Below are positions 46,330 to 56,970 of a stretch of 64,000 nt of DNA, piece after piece. The notes under the pieces were generated by a model. The model was given only the letters and a program-made list of their open reading frames with translations, made no database searches and was not told where the DNA came from. The first letter of the stretch is position 1; each line of letters begins with the position of its first letter. The position numbers and the translations under genes are program-made. The stretch lies in assembly GCA_030765045.1 (NCBI GenBank), contig CM060972.1, forward strand, positions 59,201,773-59,265,772, given 5' to 3'. The DNA is from Tenodera sinensis. Taxonomy: Eukaryota > Arthropoda > Insecta > Mantodea > Mantidae.

Positions 46330-46440
46330 CAGTAGTCCGCTAACATAGAAAAATTCCTTCCCTCCTGCCAGGAATTGAACCCGGGACCTCTTGCACATCA
46401 GGTGGGTGCTCTACTAACTGTGCTACAAGGCCAGCCCATT
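46330..46440 (-). mobile_element. tRNA-derived SINE, family C (head)
   Basis: The minus strand has GGCCTTGTAGCACAGTTAGT (A-box region), GAGCACCCACCTGATGTGCA and the B box GGGTTCAATTCC. It is the same family as 60058-60250. It is truncated after the body start. Confidence 0.65.
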
Positions 46441-46668
46441 ACACTAAACTGCACACAAAATTATGCCGTAAAGCAGTATTGCTAACATACATAATATTAT
46501 TTTTAACCTCAAATATCACAGGGTTAAAGTAACACGATTTCAAACGATAATAATGCTTTAACCTTGTTACCACACAACACATGATGAACCTATTCATCTT
46601 CGGCAAATCTTGTTCTGCTATAACACTTTTGGATAAAATCACTTCCAAATGTTAAATATTGTAATATA
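46441..46668. other. Unannotated
   Basis: Short A+T-rich stretch; nothing recognised. Confidence 0.5.
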
Positions 46669-46670
46669 TA

Positions 46671-48000
46671 TGAGGGTAATCCCAAAACTAAGGTCTCCAA
46701 AGCACTGGGCTCGCAGGGAAGCTTTTTATGTGGATGTTGGCCATACTGCTTCTTTCCTTGCCCCCTCCACTCTCTACAGACACCACTACACATCCACTAG
46801 AGCTCTCAGTCTCGGCTTGGCAGCCAGTTGTAATGGAGCTCCCATTAGCGACTACTGCCAGGTGCTAAGTTCGCACAGTTTTCGGTTTTTGAGTGCAAAA
46901 GGGGTTAAACCAATTGAAATTCATTGACAGTTGGTGGAAGTGTATGGAGAGTCTTGTATGGATGTCAAAAATGTGCACAAGTGGCGTAGAGAACTTGCAG
47001 ATCGTCGTATGGAAATTCACCACAAGGAAAGAAGTGGCAGACCATCAATTCCCGACAAAACAATCGCAAAGGTTGAACAAATCATGCTTCACGATTGGCG
47101 CATCATTCTCAATGAGCTCTGCATTGTTGTTCCTGTGATTTCTCGAAGCACCATTCACTGGACTTTGACTGAAGAGTTGAAATTTCAGAAGGTGTGTGCA
47201 AGATGGGTCCCAAGAATGCTAACAGAAGATCACAAAAGGCAACACGCTGAAAGTTCCCGCCAATTTCTTCAATGCTATGCTGACGAAAAGGACAACCTTT
47301 TGGATTCAATAGTCACAGGTGATGAAACTTGGGCTTTCCACTTCACACCCGAGGCAAAACAACAATCTCGTGAGTGGCGGCATTCCGGTTCACCCAAGCC
47401 ACGAAAGTTCAAAAGAACACAGTCTGCCGGTAAAGTCATAGCAACTGTGTTTAGGGATTGAAAGGGGATATTGTTGGTTGACTTTATGGATCCTGGGACA
47501 ACAATAAATGCTGACAGGTATTGTCAGACAGTAAGAAAACTCATACAGTCAATTCAAAACCGAAAAAGAGGAATGTTGAGCAAGGGCATCAGCCTTCTCC
47601 ACAATAAGGCTCACCTCCACACTGCCCGTCAAATGTGGATCTCCTGCATCAGTTTGGATGGGATATCATCACCCACCCACCCTATAGTCTGCACTTAGCA
47701 CCCAGTGACTACTACTTGTTTTCCAAATTGAAAGTACACTTGAAAGGCACTTTAGTGACTACAACGAGGTGAAAGATGAGGTCCAATGCTTCTTCAAGAG
47801 CATGGCGGTAAACTGGTATAACATGGGCATACAAAAAGTGCCAAAGTGTTTACAAAAATGCATTGATTGAAATGGCAATTATATGGAAAATAGAAAAATG
47901 TTCAAGCTTAAAATCTGTGTACCATTTGTTGTCAATAAACATTTATTTAAATTTTAAAAAAATTGGAGACCCAAAGACCTTAGTTTTGGGATTACCCTCG
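46671..48000 (+). mobile_element. mariner element, full length, inactive
   Basis: 1,330 bp with TA at 46669-46670 and 48001-48002 and inverted ends GAGGGTAATCCCAAAACTAA. ORF 46931-47461 encodes VHKWRRELADRRMEIHHKER, SGRPSIPDK and RSTIHWTLTEELKFQKVCAR (helix-turn-helix half), then VTGDETWAFHFTPEAK (first Asp) and SAGKVIATVF. After a stop at 47459 the frame continues with LVDFMDPGTTINADRYCQTV, LLHNKAHLHTA (HDN changed to HNK, second Asp lost) and, in another frame, LAPSDYYLFSKLK (third Asp). It is the longer relative of 5007-5964. Confidence 0.93.
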
Positions 48001-48002
48001 TA

Positions 48003-48281
48003 TTTAATGGACTACTGTGTTGCAAACATAAAAATGTTGTTTGTTAATGCTCTGGATCTTGGACTTTATCCATTCTCCGTCTTGCATCCCAGTAATAAGA
48101 TGTTAAATGCGTGTGCTTCTATTTTTGAAATTGCTTGACATATTAATAAGTGTTCTTTGTCCATAATTGAATTTGGATGTTCACAGAGGGTGCACTGTGG
48201 GGTATTATATATATTTATCTTATGAAGGTGTGCAGCTAGACAGTCATGACCAGTAGTCAAGTGAAATATAAGCAAACACAA
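48003..48281 (-). pseudogene. LINE-A C-terminal tail fragment
   Basis: The minus strand encodes FHLTTGHDCLAAHLHKINIY, NTPQCTLCEHPN and DKEHLLICQAI, the zinc-binding tail also seen at 28683. The mariner at 46671-48000 directly abuts it and may have inserted into this LINE copy. Confidence 0.75.
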
Positions 48282-48820
48282 AAATAACTGCAGTAACTAT
48301 AACTGCATATACTGCTCTAAAACAATGCAAGACAAAATCATGCATCCACAGATTAATTAATTAATTAATTAATTATATAATTAATATGGCGTCTAACAGA
48401 ATCTTGTTTTAAAATCTATTGGTTAGCTTCTTTGCAGTGGGTTAAAAAACAAGGGCTTCTATGACAACATGATGGATGCAATAACACCAACTATGGCTGT
48501 AGCTTACCATGGTTATATTTTATGAACAGTTAAAACCAGCCTGGCTGGGGTTAATTGAATGCACTAAATTGTGCTCTGGTGTTACAGTTTAGCTACGAGT
48601 CTTTTATCTCAGGTCGCGCTTTCAAGAGAGCAAAATGAGTTTAGTGATATTCAGTGTCTGATTAGCTTTTTAAGTGTAAATTAATACTTTGATAACAAAA
48701 AAAAAGTATTTGCAATTATTCATACTATCATCCCTTAGTGTTGGCTTTTGGTTTGTGACATTATGGTGAGTTGTGATAATATCTTCTTTCTTGGAAGTTT
48801 GAAAACAGTATTGTAATAAT
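48282..48820. other. Unannotated, with (AATT)n tract
   Basis: An ATTAATTAATTAATTAATT tetranucleotide tract lies at about 48352-48375. Otherwise nothing was recognised. Confidence 0.5.
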
Positions 48821-49726
48821 CAATTTAAACCAAAAATGTGAGTCGATTAAGAACACTACACAACACTTTCTTATATTTTATCGGTACATGTTTTGAAGGC
48901 AAACAGGCAATTCTCAGTAGCTTAACACATAGATTGGTGAACATTCCCTTTCCAACAGAAGAATACAAAGCAGAATATTGCAAACTATTTGAAACAGCAC
49001 AAAAAAAGGCTTCCCCAAATCATTAGTAGACAAAAAAGTGGAACAAGCAGAAACAAAAAAGTTACTAAAAGAAAGTACAACACTCACAGCAGGAGAAACA
49101 AATATGACATTTAAAAAATTCACATTCCGTCCTTGGGCCTTCAAACAATTCAAAAAAGTCTTCAAAGAACAGAACATTCAGCTAGCATTAGTGAACCACT
49201 ACTCCATAAAAAATCGACTGAACTCAAACATCAAAGATGTCATCCCACCCAATAAAAATTCTGGCATTTACCAAATTGTGAATCTAATAAAATGTATATA
49301 GGAAAAACCAAAAGAAATCTAGAAATAAGATCCAAGGAATACTTTAGAAATGTAAAAAGCAAACAGTTGGAAAAATCAGCAGTTTCCAACCACTTTTGGA
49401 CAGAAAACCATAACATAAAGCCAGAACCGAAACTCCTCAAACACGTAACGGGAAAACAAGAGCTGTCCACATGGGAACAAATCTTCATTTTCAAAAATAG
49501 AAACAGAGTATTCATTTTCGACTTCCCTGAGAAAGATATGTTAAGCAAGTTCCTTGAACCACCACCTGAGGAGACCTCAGAGAAAACATTGCCATCCTCA
49601 CCAGGGAGAACCAGCCGATTTGCGGTTAATAATGAAGGAAAGTCAAGCCTTTGAAACATGTACCGGTAAAATATAAGTAAGTGTTGTGTAGTGTTATTAA
49701 TCGACTCACCTTTTTGGTTTAAATTG
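48821..49726 (+). mobile_element. Penelope-like element with 80-bp inverted ends
   Basis: Left arm 48821-48900 and right arm 49647-49726 are inverted copies (about 74 of 80 positions identical), starting CAATTTAAACCAAAAA and containing GTGAGTCGATTAA. Between them, in several plus-strand frames, are PLE RT-distal and nuclease sequences: HRLVNIPFPTEEYKAEYCKL, FTFRPWAFKQFKKVFKEQNI, NSGIYQIVNLIKC with YIGKTKRNLEIRSKEYFRNV (GIY...YIG), then SAVSNHFWTENHNI and STWEQIFIFKNRNRVF. No RT core is present. The gene frame is broken near 49030 and 49300. Confidence 0.85.
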
Positions 49727-49974
49727 TGCTAATATGTCCATACTCATCCAATACTTAATTGAAGTGTATAAAATGTTCTCTTTTCATAATTTTCGTTTGT
49801 TGCCATGACATAAGGTAACTGAACATAAGCTTGTTTATTCTGCACAGGCATAGCCCAAATCAGATGTTTTTTTCGTAATAGGTAATTTGTATGTTTATAA
49901 AGGCCTTGATAAAGGATTCTGTTTCAAATTAATGATTTAAGCCAGATGAAATTTCTTATTTAGTATTCCGACAC
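49727..49974. other. Unannotated
   Basis: Nothing recognised between the PLE and the next SINE. Confidence 0.5.
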
Positions 49975-49987
49975 ATAAAAGTGATTC

Positions 49988-50330
49988 TTCTTACCCCCCC
50001 TCCCCGCCCCATATGGAGGTCTTACACCTCCTGGGCCTCAGATGCCTGTTGGGGAGAAGACAAATCTATGTACCAGAGAGAGTAGAGACTGGGAAGTGGG
50101 TGGTCAACCCAGCAGTAGTTATGAGAGTGATGAGGATGACATGAAATGGATGATTGGAAAGGTGATGATGGAGCAATTGATTGAATGAGTGGTGCTAGAA
50201 ACAAGAGAACTTGGAGAAAATCCACCCAGACACTGTTTCATGCACCACAAATACCACATGTGGGTTCCATGGAATTGAATCTGGCTGTTCTGATGATGAT
50301 AGGCAAATGGTCTAACTGCTCAGCCATGGC
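49988..50330 (-). mobile_element. tRNA-derived SINE, family A variant
   Basis: The minus strand starts GCCATGGCTGAGCAGTTAGA with CACATGTGGTATTTGTGGTG and GGATTTTCTCCAAG as in family A, but the B box is decayed and the 3' half differs. It is flanked by the 13-bp direct repeat ATAAAAGTGATTC (49975-49987 and 50331-50343). Confidence 0.8.
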
Positions 50331-50384
50331 ATAAAAGTGATTCAAATATATAAATTCACTATATATGTAAACACTCAAATAATT

Positions 50385-50465
50385 AAGAGGTAGAACTGGA
50401 ACACACGGCTTGTGTTTAAAAACACCAACAGTAAGTTTGTTGGCATAAATAAATAATAATTACTC
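50385..50465 (+). mobile_element. SINE family D tail fragment
   Basis: AGAGGTAGAACTGGAACACA, CGGCTTGTGTTTAAAAACAC, CAACAGTAAGTTTGTTGGC and an ATAAATAATAATTAC tail match the plus arm at 22983-23106. Confidence 0.7.
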
Positions 50466-51850
50466 AAATAATTACTTTATCCAGTTTTTAGAAAGGGAGA
50501 TTTGGAAAAGTAGTGTGTTCAACTGTTTTAAGTATTTATATTAAAATGCATATATTTCAAAGAAATTTGAATTTGCACACTTCATGAAATTTCTTTCCAA
50601 TAATGGTGGAAAAATTGAGCCCCATCGCTTTTCACCTAATCCTTCTGGGCACTTGATTTTTATCTATTATTTTATTTATTACAGCTTCACAAATCTTACA
50701 TTGATTTTTATTGTTCAGAGTGAGTTGGTGCTCTTCCTTTACCATCCATTCTAATAAGATTTTTTAATGGTCGATTTTTGCAGACATTCAGTGGTTGGAG
50801 AAAACGTAAGTCCTCCAAGAATGACAGCAAATCAGTTCTTCCCTCATTTAAATGTGTACATTGGCTGCAGTATGACTATTGTAGCTATCCAGAACAAACA
50901 TGTTCTTTGAGTTGAGTGGCACTCCTGGACAACATTGCCAGACTTATTATCACCCAGTCAATTACAAGCTTGGTGTCAAGTAGAAATAAACTGGATAAAT
51001 AAGAAGAAGTGGGGTATGACCAAGTAGAATGGGAGGACAGTGAGATATGCACTATGTGTCTGGATAGATTGAAATGATAGGAGGGAGAGCAGAAAAGTCC
51101 AACCCAAATTTGGAAAGTTATTAAATCAAAAAACTGAATATCAGATAATGAACATGTGTTAATATTTAGGAAGCCGAAGAAAAAAAGGGAGGAAAATGGT
51201 GCTTCACACTGTTTGACAAGGAGGAATAAGTGATCAAGTGAACTTGTTCAGGGGTAGTAGAGGGGAAAGAAATTAGAGGTTAATATCAAGTAAGCACTTT
51301 AAAAAAGTGAAAGTTAAGTGAGGAAAAAGTGGAAGTGATATAGAGCTAAGAAGAAACTGAATAAATGAAGTGTAGGGAACTATTAATCAGGAAACAATAA
51401 TGGGGGGGGGAGGGGGGGGGGAATAAATTTTGGAATGGAATGGGTAATCTAAAATAGTAATGCTCTTAGGCAAAAGAAAGTATAAGAGAATTCGATGAAA
51501 ATAAGAGAATCGAAACGATGAAAGTTTAAAAGACAGGTTTGAACAAGGTTAATTAACTGTTGTCAAAAAGTAAACAGCACATGTCAAAAATTATATGTAG
51601 AGAATCACGGAGGATGCATATACCCGAGTGCATAAGAAAGTTGGAGAGCAATGGCATAGTGCTAACATTATACTTAAAGCACTATTGCACAGACTCAGAG
51701 CAACAGGACTTAACCGTCAAATCAAACTACAACTGAACTGTTAGATCATAACTTGCACTGAACTGCACTTACGATTCACAGTCACTGTCCACTGAACGCT
51801 TTGTAAATGTTTTAGCTGTCTTAGTCCGTCAGTTCACACTTCTCTATAGT
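50466..51850. other. Unannotated intron 3 sequence
   Basis: About 1.4 kb, purine-rich in its second half, with a G9-A-G10 run at 51402-51421. No gene or repeat family was recognised. Confidence 0.5.
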
Positions 51851-52306
51851 CTGATTTTTAAAAGAAGATACATGTCAAATGGCAGCTTCTCCACGTGAAG
51901 AGCCGCAGTGTTGTCAATAAGCAGATAGCGATAACCCTCAATACTCGAGACATATAAACAAATGTTCGGGTTTATCTCACGGCAGCAAAAACACAAACTG
52001 TAATCTCTAGTAGTCTAGTGTCAAAACAAAGTTAATTTGTTCTCAATACGAATAAAGTAATTTGAATTCACTGTGTTTTTTCGTCTTTATAGGTGTAGGT
52101 TAACAACACACTATGCAACTGAACATCCAAACAAGGTCCGTTCCCCCACTAGCGTAGCAATAACTGACCTGAGCAGTAAACTATTTATCAGTGCAGCTAA
52201 TGTGGCAACCTTTGTTCACATTTCCATAGCAACGACCTTCCTCTCTTACCCTTAAGCCCCTTGCTTGACTGCTGCCATGTATCTTCTTTTAAAAATCAGA
52301 CTATAC
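51851..52306. repeat. Inverted repeat pair enclosing about 380 bp
   Basis: TATAGTCTGATTTTTAAAAG (continuing AAGATACATG) at 51853-51882 recurs in reverse complement at 52275-52304. The enclosed sequence has no identified coding domain. It may be the termini of an unknown transposon or an inverted duplication. Confidence 0.45.
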
Positions 52307-52527
52307 AACAACTGGTCTCTGGGCATGAGCAAGTCTCTTATATAGTGCTCATTCACAGAAAATTCTGGATGTGAATTACTCAGGAATACTGGAAAAGAAA
52401 TGGTCTGGAAGTCAGAACAGCACACAATGGCCATAGTTTCCCTATGGCCTATTGTTCTGCCAAAGGACGGGTCATTAACACAGGTAAGGGCTGGTCGTCG
52501 TCTACCAGTCTCACCGGATGCAGCCAT
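52252..52527 (-). other. Unrecognised open frame of 91 codons
   Basis: Starts MAASGETGRRRPALTCVNDP and includes HPEFSVNEHYIRDLLMPRDQ; it spans the right arm of the inverted repeat at 51851-52306. The composition is protein-like (few rare residues, mixed charge), but no family is recognised and no splice or promoter context is evident. It could be a transposon-derived ORF. Confidence 0.3.
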
Positions 52528-52734
52528 CGGCTTTATGGCTGCTGTGGCACTAATAATAATATAAATTAATAAATATTTGTAAAGAATAATTTAAAAATTA
52601 TAATTATTCACAATTAAATGTAATTCATATATTAATATTGAAATGTGCAACAGTTATGTATCATGTTACATATACCGTGACATTGATGACATTGACCTGT
52701 GATATTCATCCCTAACTCAAGCATATGAAGTTTG

Positions 52735-52974
52735 GCGGCGCCGTGGCCGAGCGGTTAGCGCGCTCGCCTACCACCTAGGCAGCCCGGGTTCGATCCCAGG
52801 GACCCGCATGTGGTATTCGTGGTGGACGAAGCGGCGTCAGGGCGGGTTTTCTCCAGGTGCTCCGGTTTCCCCCACCATCTCATTCCACCGGTACTCCATC
52901 TTCATTACATGTATCACCAGTGTCACCGCCTGCGGTGCCGTAGTAGTAAAAGCGGGCGTTAAACACTACAACAA
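52735..52974 (+). mobile_element. tRNA-derived SINE, family A (copy 2, best preserved)
   Basis: 240 bp flanked by the perfect 13-bp duplication CATATGAAGTTTG (52722-52734 and 52975-52987). The head has an A-box-like GTGGCCGAGCGGTTAGCGCG and the B box GGTTCGATCCC; the body has ATTCGTGGTGGACGAAGCGG and the tail AAAAGCGGGCGTTAAACACT followed by ACAACA. High CpG content indicates a young copy. Confidence 0.95.
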
Positions 52975-53173
52975 CATATGAAGTTTGAAGCTTATTTCTT
53001 TTCATGCTCTGTTCGAAACATATACATTGTGAATGCAAAAGAACCTGTGGTTTTCAAAATGAATATTTTGGAGAAATCATTATCTTGCATTCAGAGAAAT
53101 ACATTTAGGCAGGAGAGCAATTTTTATCCTTTCTGAACTTATTTTACTATCACTGCTTTGTTGTGCATTTCAG

Positions 53174-53378
53174 GTGGTTTACGTCAAAGCCTCCACGAAC
53201 GTTAGAGTTTGTGCCTGTGCCTCCACTACGTGGTGATGAATTCCATACTATGACCGTTTTGCCATATTTAATTGACTATCACTACGGGGAAGACTTGGGT
53301 GCAACAGATAATCATACAGAATATATCACAGAACATGAACTGAATGGTTTGTATAATTACAGCTCCAAAAGCATATGA
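53174..53378 (+). CDS. Lkb1: LKB1/STK11 exon: end of kinase C-lobe and tail
   Basis: The first base completes a Pro codon, then WFTSKPPRTLEFVPVPPL, RGDEFHTMTVLPYLIDYHYG, EDLGATDNHTEYITEHELNG and YNYSSKSI to a TGA at 53376. The WF start and the MTVLPYL motif correspond to human exon 8 (WFRKK, MTVVPYL). The acceptor is GTGCATTTCAG. The protein would end without the prenylated C-terminus of longer LKB1 forms. A weak donor, AATG|GTTTGT after 53346, would leave in phase 1 as I recall for human exon 8 (c.1108), so the real exon may stop there and the TGA be intronic. Confidence 0.9.
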
Positions 53379-53700
53379 ATATTTTTCTTCCCAAAAAAGA
53401 GATGATAAGTAACGGAAACTTTTAGTTAAAGATTGTATAAGGCACTCCAAAACTATATTTTTGAAAGATTAGAAGGATCCATCAGTTTTATTGCAAACAA
53501 ATATGGGACTGAGCAATATGATGCACATTAAAGCAATTTGTAATCTTTAAAAATGACAGTAATTTTTGAGGACTTACATATGAGAATGGTAATGTGGTAG
53601 AATTCTACTTATTAGACTGCAGTCAACAAAAGTCTGTATCCATATACCATGCCAATCAATGATAACTGATTGTTCTAACACATACAAACTGTGTGTAGGC
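53379..53700. other. Possible Lkb1 3' UTR or further intron
   Basis: If the TGA is used, this is 3' UTR; an ATTAAA at 53527-53532 is the only polyadenylation-like hexamer noticed nearby. Confidence 0.35.
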
Positions 53701-53710
53701 AAACATTAAA

Positions 53711-53905
53711 AGGTTGAATCAGAATTGAAAAATTCAGTGCCATAGCCAGGATTTGAACCATGGATCTCTTCCTCTACATGCAGCTGCTCTTAACCACTGA
53801 GCTACCCTGGCAATGTGCCAACACAGTCCTAAATTTCCAACTGATACAAATTTTCCTGGTATGCCACAAAAGATGAATTTTTCAATTCTGACTCTACCTT
53901 TTAAA
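53711..53905. mobile_element. SINE family D, head-to-head inverted pair (copy 3)
   Basis: Left arm 53711-53748 (AGGTTGAATCAGAATTGAAA, AATTCAGTGCCATAGCC) is mirrored by the right arm 53868-53905 (GAATTTTTCAATTCTGACTC). The minus-strand head within it shows GGTAGCTCAGTGGTTAAGAG (A box) and GGTTCAAATCC (B box). Confidence 0.7.
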
Positions 53906-54670
53906 GGCCTGTATTAACACATTAATTGAAACTCCTCTATCTCCCTTTTTTACAAGCTGGATTTTAAGGCAGAATGGTGCTTGCATGAAATGCTTTGTCA
54001 ATCATCCCTCCTTGATCTTGATGTAAATTGTGCTTAATGACCAGGAACCTTTATTGTTTGCATTTGCGATAATGCAACTTTTGTGTAAATTATTTGATTT
54101 TTGTATGAATAATGCAATATTTACAATTTTCTTATAACATGAATTTGCATTTCTTTTACTTGAAAGAACAGCTTTGCATTATATTTTGTTAGAATTTCAA
54201 ATACAAGCCCCATTTGATAGTGGTTACTGTCAATTGCCTTTGATGGCATAGGATTGGCAGTGCATCTGATTGTCAGTCTCTTCTTATCTGAGAATGTGCA
54301 TTTAAAAGCTGACTATATTTGTGTTATGGATTCAGGCTTTTCAATTAAGAGTATATCAGAAGGACTTCATACCAAAAGAGTAAATGGCAGTGCTGTATGG
54401 ACATAGATTTATCCACAGCTAGGCCAGATTAGGTGATTGGCTAGCAAGTTTGGCATGGCAGCTGTTAGCTGTAGGGGTAGTTCCAGGAGATAGTGCCTCC
54501 ATGTCATGGCACTATCTTGAAAAAAGAGAAGAAATACATATTTTAAATTGTTTGTCTGCTTAGAATGCAGTCATGCTTACTGTACTCCAAAGCACAATGA
54601 AATGTACTTTCAAACAACAAAAACCACAGAAGCTGAAGGAAACAACTGTAAGTTAAGTTTGCAACACTAT
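53906..54670. other. Unannotated downstream sequence
   Basis: A+T-rich; nothing recognised. Confidence 0.5.
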
Positions 54671-54674
54671 TATA

Positions 54675-54790
54675 CAGGGGAGTCACAATAACACTGAATA
54701 ATTTTAAGGCATGATTCAGGGATTATATTTGAGCATTTTCTTATCGGGAATGTATATCTGTAAACGTCTTCTTATCGAGCAAGGGAACAT
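54675..54790. repeat. Mariner-like terminus fragment
   Basis: ACAGGGGAGTCACAATAACAC and the following 100 bp resemble 30440-30590. No transposase is attached within 500 bp; the degenerate transposase at 55500 could belong to it. Confidence 0.4.
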
Positions 54791-54984
54791 TACATTTCTT
54801 CAATCACTGTGTTGGGTTGGATGAAATTCTGTAACACAGATCCTTGTTCCCTCTTTAGCATTGAATATCTCTTATATTTTGTTTTCGTTGCATTTTGGAG
54901 TATCACTTGTATTTCATTTTTAACATTTTTTATATTAATAATAACCTAAAACCTACATTTTGTTACTAAATGGTAAGGGTGAGT

Positions 54985-55229
54985 TTTTTTAAAAAATTAA
55001 CTCCTCCAACGTAATGTCATATTGGACAGTGAATGAATGAAACGGCTGAAATGATGTTCAAATGAGCCCGAGGTCATGGAGCTTTAAACTACCCAACATT
55101 CGTCTTCTCAGGATAAGGGAAAACCTTGGAAAAAAACCTTACCTGGATAACTTACCCTAAGCGAGATTCGAACTCGTGACCCCTTGAACGTGAGGCAGAC
55201 ACACTAACCATCACACTACGGAGATAGGC
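54985..55229 (-). mobile_element. tRNA-derived SINE, family F (copy 1)
   Basis: Minus-strand head with TGTGATGGTTAGTGTGTCTG (A-box region) and the B box GAGTTCGAATCTCG, a body with GGTTTTCCCTTATCC and GGGCTCATTTGAACATCA, and an A-rich tail. The perfect 14-bp duplication TGGTAAGGGTGAGT lies at 54971-54984 and 55230-55243. A second copy lies at 61566-61800. Confidence 0.92.
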
Positions 55230-55499
55230 TGGTAAGGGTGAGTGGGGTTTATGGGCCTGCCAATGAGGCCATTTGGGTCTGATGAAATCATAAGGGACTC
55301 ATATTATACACATATTATACATGCTTCGTGATAGCTAGTGCTATCTCATCCAATTGAATGATCGTTGCTTATGTGTTTGTAACATGCTAATTATTAGCCT
55401 ATGTTTGTTAGCACTAGCCTCATTTGCAGAAGAGTGAATCAGCTAGCTGTCAAGTGACAGGTTAGCTCTCACTGACTGTAGCTATCAATCGCAGCTATC

Positions 55500-56210
55500 A
55501 GTATATACTAAAAAGCTTTGTTTACTGGAAGGACCTTCGCTTTTGCGGCATCTTATAAAAATATTCCTCTTCACTTATGCAGAACTAGCAGAGTTGCTAG
55601 TTATGGTGCTGTTTGGGGAAATACGAAAAGGGCATGAGATCCTAATGCTGAACTTTACTGAAGGAGATATTTTCTTCATTACAACATCTGTACTGCCCTA
55701 CATCGACTGCAAGAAACAGGAACTTTCCAAAAACAAGTGCACTGCTTGGGACTCCAAAGAAATGAAAGAACAGTGGCTCTAGATGAGAGGTTCTGATGGG
55801 GCCCATAATTCTCTGTTAACAAGCACAAGAGCAATAGCCCATGTCATGCACACAAGCCAATCTTCGGTTACTAGAATTCTGCGCAAACAGCAATCACATC
55901 CATATCATCTCACCCGGATTTAAATACTGGGGCTAGATGACTTTCTTCCCCGTCTACAGTTGTTCATAAATGTATTGATCAACCAAGGTTTCCTACAACT
56001 ATATCGTGGATGGACAAGAAGGGTTTTACATGAGAAGGCACATTTAACACACATAACAGACACATTAGAGCAAAGGAAAGCTCTACTGCTATTAGAGCTA
56101 CAAATTACCAACATCGGTTTGCAGTGAATATTTGGGCTGGCATTGTGAATTACATCATTTTTACTTTCATTCCTGTACTGTTCAGTTTTGTTTGTTAACA
56201 AATTCACACA
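55500..56210 (+). pseudogene. Tc1/mariner-type transposase remnant
   Basis: Degenerate plus-strand frames contain HVMHTSQSSVTRILRKQQSH and PYHLTRI (helix-turn-helix of the STVxRILRKxxxHPYHLxRxQ type), FLQLYRGWTRRVLHEKAHLT, and RFAVNIWAGIVNYIIFTFI, which matches the NVWAGIxxxxxIGP block after the catalytic region. A short upstream frame (55543-55782) may be the beginning of the same protein. No intact catalytic triad remains. Confidence 0.6.
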
Positions 56211-56214
56211 TGAT

Positions 56215-56970
56215 TCCATTACTTCTCTATTTGACTTCAGCTCTGTTCTGAAATCTAAATCTAATATTTTCATATCTTCCCTACATTCTTTCCTACTTGA
56301 TTCTATTTTCTCTGTTACAGTAACTTCCATTAACTTCATATAATTTCTTAAATCTTCTACATTATTATCCATTTTGGTTAAATCTTTTCTTAAATTAGTC
56401 ATATCAGTAACCACCTTTTCAGTTTTCTGTGTTAAATTTGCTTCTAAATTAACTATATCTTTTCTTAAATAATCCATCTTCTTATACATCTGTGCAAAAC
56501 TATTAACTGCTGTGTGACTTCTTTCAATCCTGACTCTTTTTCTTTTCCCCCTTCTGTTTCTCTACCTTTCTCCACTACTTGCTCCCTCTCTCCTATCGCC
56601 TGATTCTTTAATACTTTCTGTTTTTCCTACTACTTTTTCATAATAATATCAAATTTTTGCTATACAAAGTTCAACTAATTTTTTATTTTTTATTTTGTTT
56701 GTATAAATTAGAACTGTCTTACTTGTCAGATGCGAAACTTCAGTTTTCTTTATTTACTCCTACCTCATTTTTCTCATCTCTCTTCTTGCTTTCCTCTTCT
56801 GTCTGGCTTTCCTCTTCTTTCTCCCCTTGTTGCTTCTTTCTTCTCTCTTGTTCCAGTTTTCTCTTTTTACGTTGATCCTATTCATCCCCATCATTGGTAC
56901 CCCATTTGTGATGGAGTTTTTAATTTTATCCATTGTATATCTTGATATCTTATCATGCCCCATAGCTGAG
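56215..56970 (-). pseudogene. Coiled-coil ORF remnant, possibly LINE ORF1
   Basis: The minus strand encodes a highly charged N-terminal part (NKGRKKRKARQKRKARREMR), then after stops and shifts a long heptad-patterned segment (MYKKMDYLRKDIVNLEANLT, QKTEKVVTDMTNLRKDLTKM). Such basic plus coiled-coil proteins occur as LINE ORF1 or as structural genes. It breaks off where the Tc1-like remnant begins. The function is not assigned. Confidence 0.4.

Noticed and set aside
48352..48375. CRISPR-like or regulatory direct repeats
   Set aside because: It is a simple AATT tetranucleotide tract; no spacer structure exists anywhere in the window.
52735..52820. Functional tRNA gene (A and B boxes)
   Set aside because: The downstream arm does not pair into a cloverleaf and the sequence continues as a SINE with target duplications; the same holds at 428, 3977, 24329, 46375, 54985, 58785, 60058 and 61566.
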